A stretch of DNA of 64,000 nucleotides from Tomocerus qinae. Taxonomy: Eukaryota > Arthropoda > Collembola > Entomobryomorpha > Tomoceridae. Both the position numbers and the translations under genes were made by a program. The stretch's first letter is position 1; each line of letters starts with the position of its first letter. Under the pieces are notes generated by a model. The model saw nothing but the letters and a program-made list of their open reading frames with translations, was not told the origin of the DNA and ran no database searches. Positions 62,571 to 64,000 of the stretch are shown here, piece after piece. The stretch covers positions 3,348,001 to 3,412,000 of the forward strand of contig CM034548.1 of assembly GCA_020055645.1 (NCBI GenBank), given 5' to 3'.

Positions 62571-64000
62571 TCCTGTTTACGCATCAATATTACTTTGATT
62601 CAATTTTGAAATATGGTAATATTTACCCAGATTGTAGTCCATTGTTTTACTATATGGATTACTTAGGCGCTTGCGCCTTTTGGGTTACCCTACCAATATT
62701 AGGTAGTGAGTGGATGTAGAATCTTTATGATGCCGTTTCCAAATTGTTTAACTGTGAGCAACATATATTTCAGGCAATTGAAAGTTAGCATAATTGTATT
62801 AACAGATTTGAGGATTCGTGCAGACTTCAAAGTAAAGTGTTTTAATTGATACATTCTTGTAAACTTTAAACTAATGAAAATGGTTCGTGCGTAATTTAAA
62901 AAAGCCATTTATAGCATATTTTATTGTGTCAAAAAGTAAATGGTAATAGGAAATTATAAAAACGCTTTGTTCAGTCCCAATTTCTAAGAAATGTTAATTA
63001 GTCTGTTGAAAAGTTTCGTTAATTACGTTGAGAGATATAGACGTTTACTTTGAACCTATTAATGTAATTTAGGCAATACAATGAAGTAAGTGAAAATGAG
63101 TAATAAAACGTAAATAAGTACATAGCAATTAAGTTTGTTTTCATGATTTCGTTTTCGTCGAGCCTTTCTTTGACTTGATAGTCGACTCGAGATGAGATAT
63201 TCTCAGAGCTTGTCGAATGAATTGACTTCAATTCTACTCTTGTTCCTGTTCATGGTGGATGGACATACCTGGAGAGCGAAAGGTTCATGTCATTCCTTTT
63301 TTCACCAGAAGTTACAACTACCATACAAAGTAGTAATAGAAGGAGTACACTAGCTGTACATATAATCATTATAGAAACAAATTCTGATGTGTACACGCTA
63401 TATTCAATTAAAAAACTTTACTTGATACTATACACAACTTTTTCATGTATTTTAGACCCACATCTGACACTGCTAGGCCATTTCTCTTACTTAACCAAAA
63501 CATTCTTACATTCCTCCGACTTTAAAAATTATATACCTTGCATCGTTGTGTCAATACTAAACTGTATGCACTACTTATAACCTGGAACTTCCCCATATTC
63601 GAAGTTTGTATCTGTTCTACAATGTCCAACAACAAATGTTTATATGTAGTCCCCAATCTTGTCTGTAAAATCAAGGAATCTATATTAGTAAAAACAAATA
63701 ACAACTTTGCAAGTACGATGTGTTTAATCATGTAGCCTATTTAATTTACAATGTCTGAATTGTGTACAAAACAAAGTTTAAGATTTTAGTTCAACTTTCA
63801 AGTTTAGTCCAATCATAATATTTTGTCAATGCAATTATTATGAGTTTCAATTGAGACATCTACGATGGATATAACAACTTGATACAAAAATGATCAGGTA
63901 TTTTATGCAATTATTGGCACATAGTTTGCAAATATAGTAGAAAGATTTACGTTGCTTATGTACCAATACAGAGTTTTTTTTGCAATCCAATCGTTACAAG
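62571..64000. other. gene-free AT-rich right end
   Basis: Frames up to 97 codons without motifs. A perfect short hairpin AGGCGC-TT-GCGCCT lies near 62668 in otherwise AT-rich DNA. Nothing else is supported. Confidence 0.5.

Overview
The window looks like non-coding eukaryotic, most likely animal, chromosomal DNA. It is AT-rich. Apart from the retroelement gene and short unproven exon candidates, neither strand carries a recognisable gene; the longest other open frame is about 200 codons. There are no ribosome-binding sites or operons, no recognised tRNA or rRNA genes and no CRISPR array. It contains an LTR retrotransposon, several short inverted-repeat elements, microsatellites, and a few exon-like segments with good splice sites. 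I cannot name the species. Large introns or an intergenic region of a gene-poor locus fit best. || Layout. 1-15,500: unique-looking AT-rich DNA with CA/TG and AGTCA simple repeats and one exon-like segment near the left end. 15,566-15,712: a fold-back element, with a relative near 43.7 kb. 19.5-19.7 kb: a short piece resembling the C-terminal end of a hAT-family transposase. 20-33 kb: mostly featureless, with the best host exon candidate at 31,984-32,100 and a 50-bp GC-rich palindromic island at 30,981. 33,437-34,555: a 1,119-bp element with perfect 24-bp terminal inverted repeats, TA flanks and duplicated end modules. 34.6-47.5 kb: mostly featureless. 47,579-52,349: a complete LTR retrotransposon. 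52.4-64 kb: two related 84/85-bp hairpins (52.7 and 59.2 kb), a 229-bp TTAA-flanked miniature element (56.3 kb) and a diverged local repeat (62.4 kb). || The best-supported object is the LTR element. It has 650-bp LTRs differing at one position, TG...CA ends and a 4-bp ATAT target duplication. Its purine tract and coding strand show it is transcribed on the minus strand. The interior is only about 3.5 kb and I see no protease, reverse transcriptase, RNase H or integrase. It encodes a Gag-like product with a CCHC zinc knuckle, followed unexpectedly by a hydrophobic segment, a cysteine cluster and a long basic/proline-rich tail. Its frame carries two amber codons upstream of the knuckle. It is therefore a young but non-autonomous element, presumably moved by enzymes from a relative elsewhere. 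|| The possible host exons all rest on splice-site pattern plus open frame and are given low confidence.
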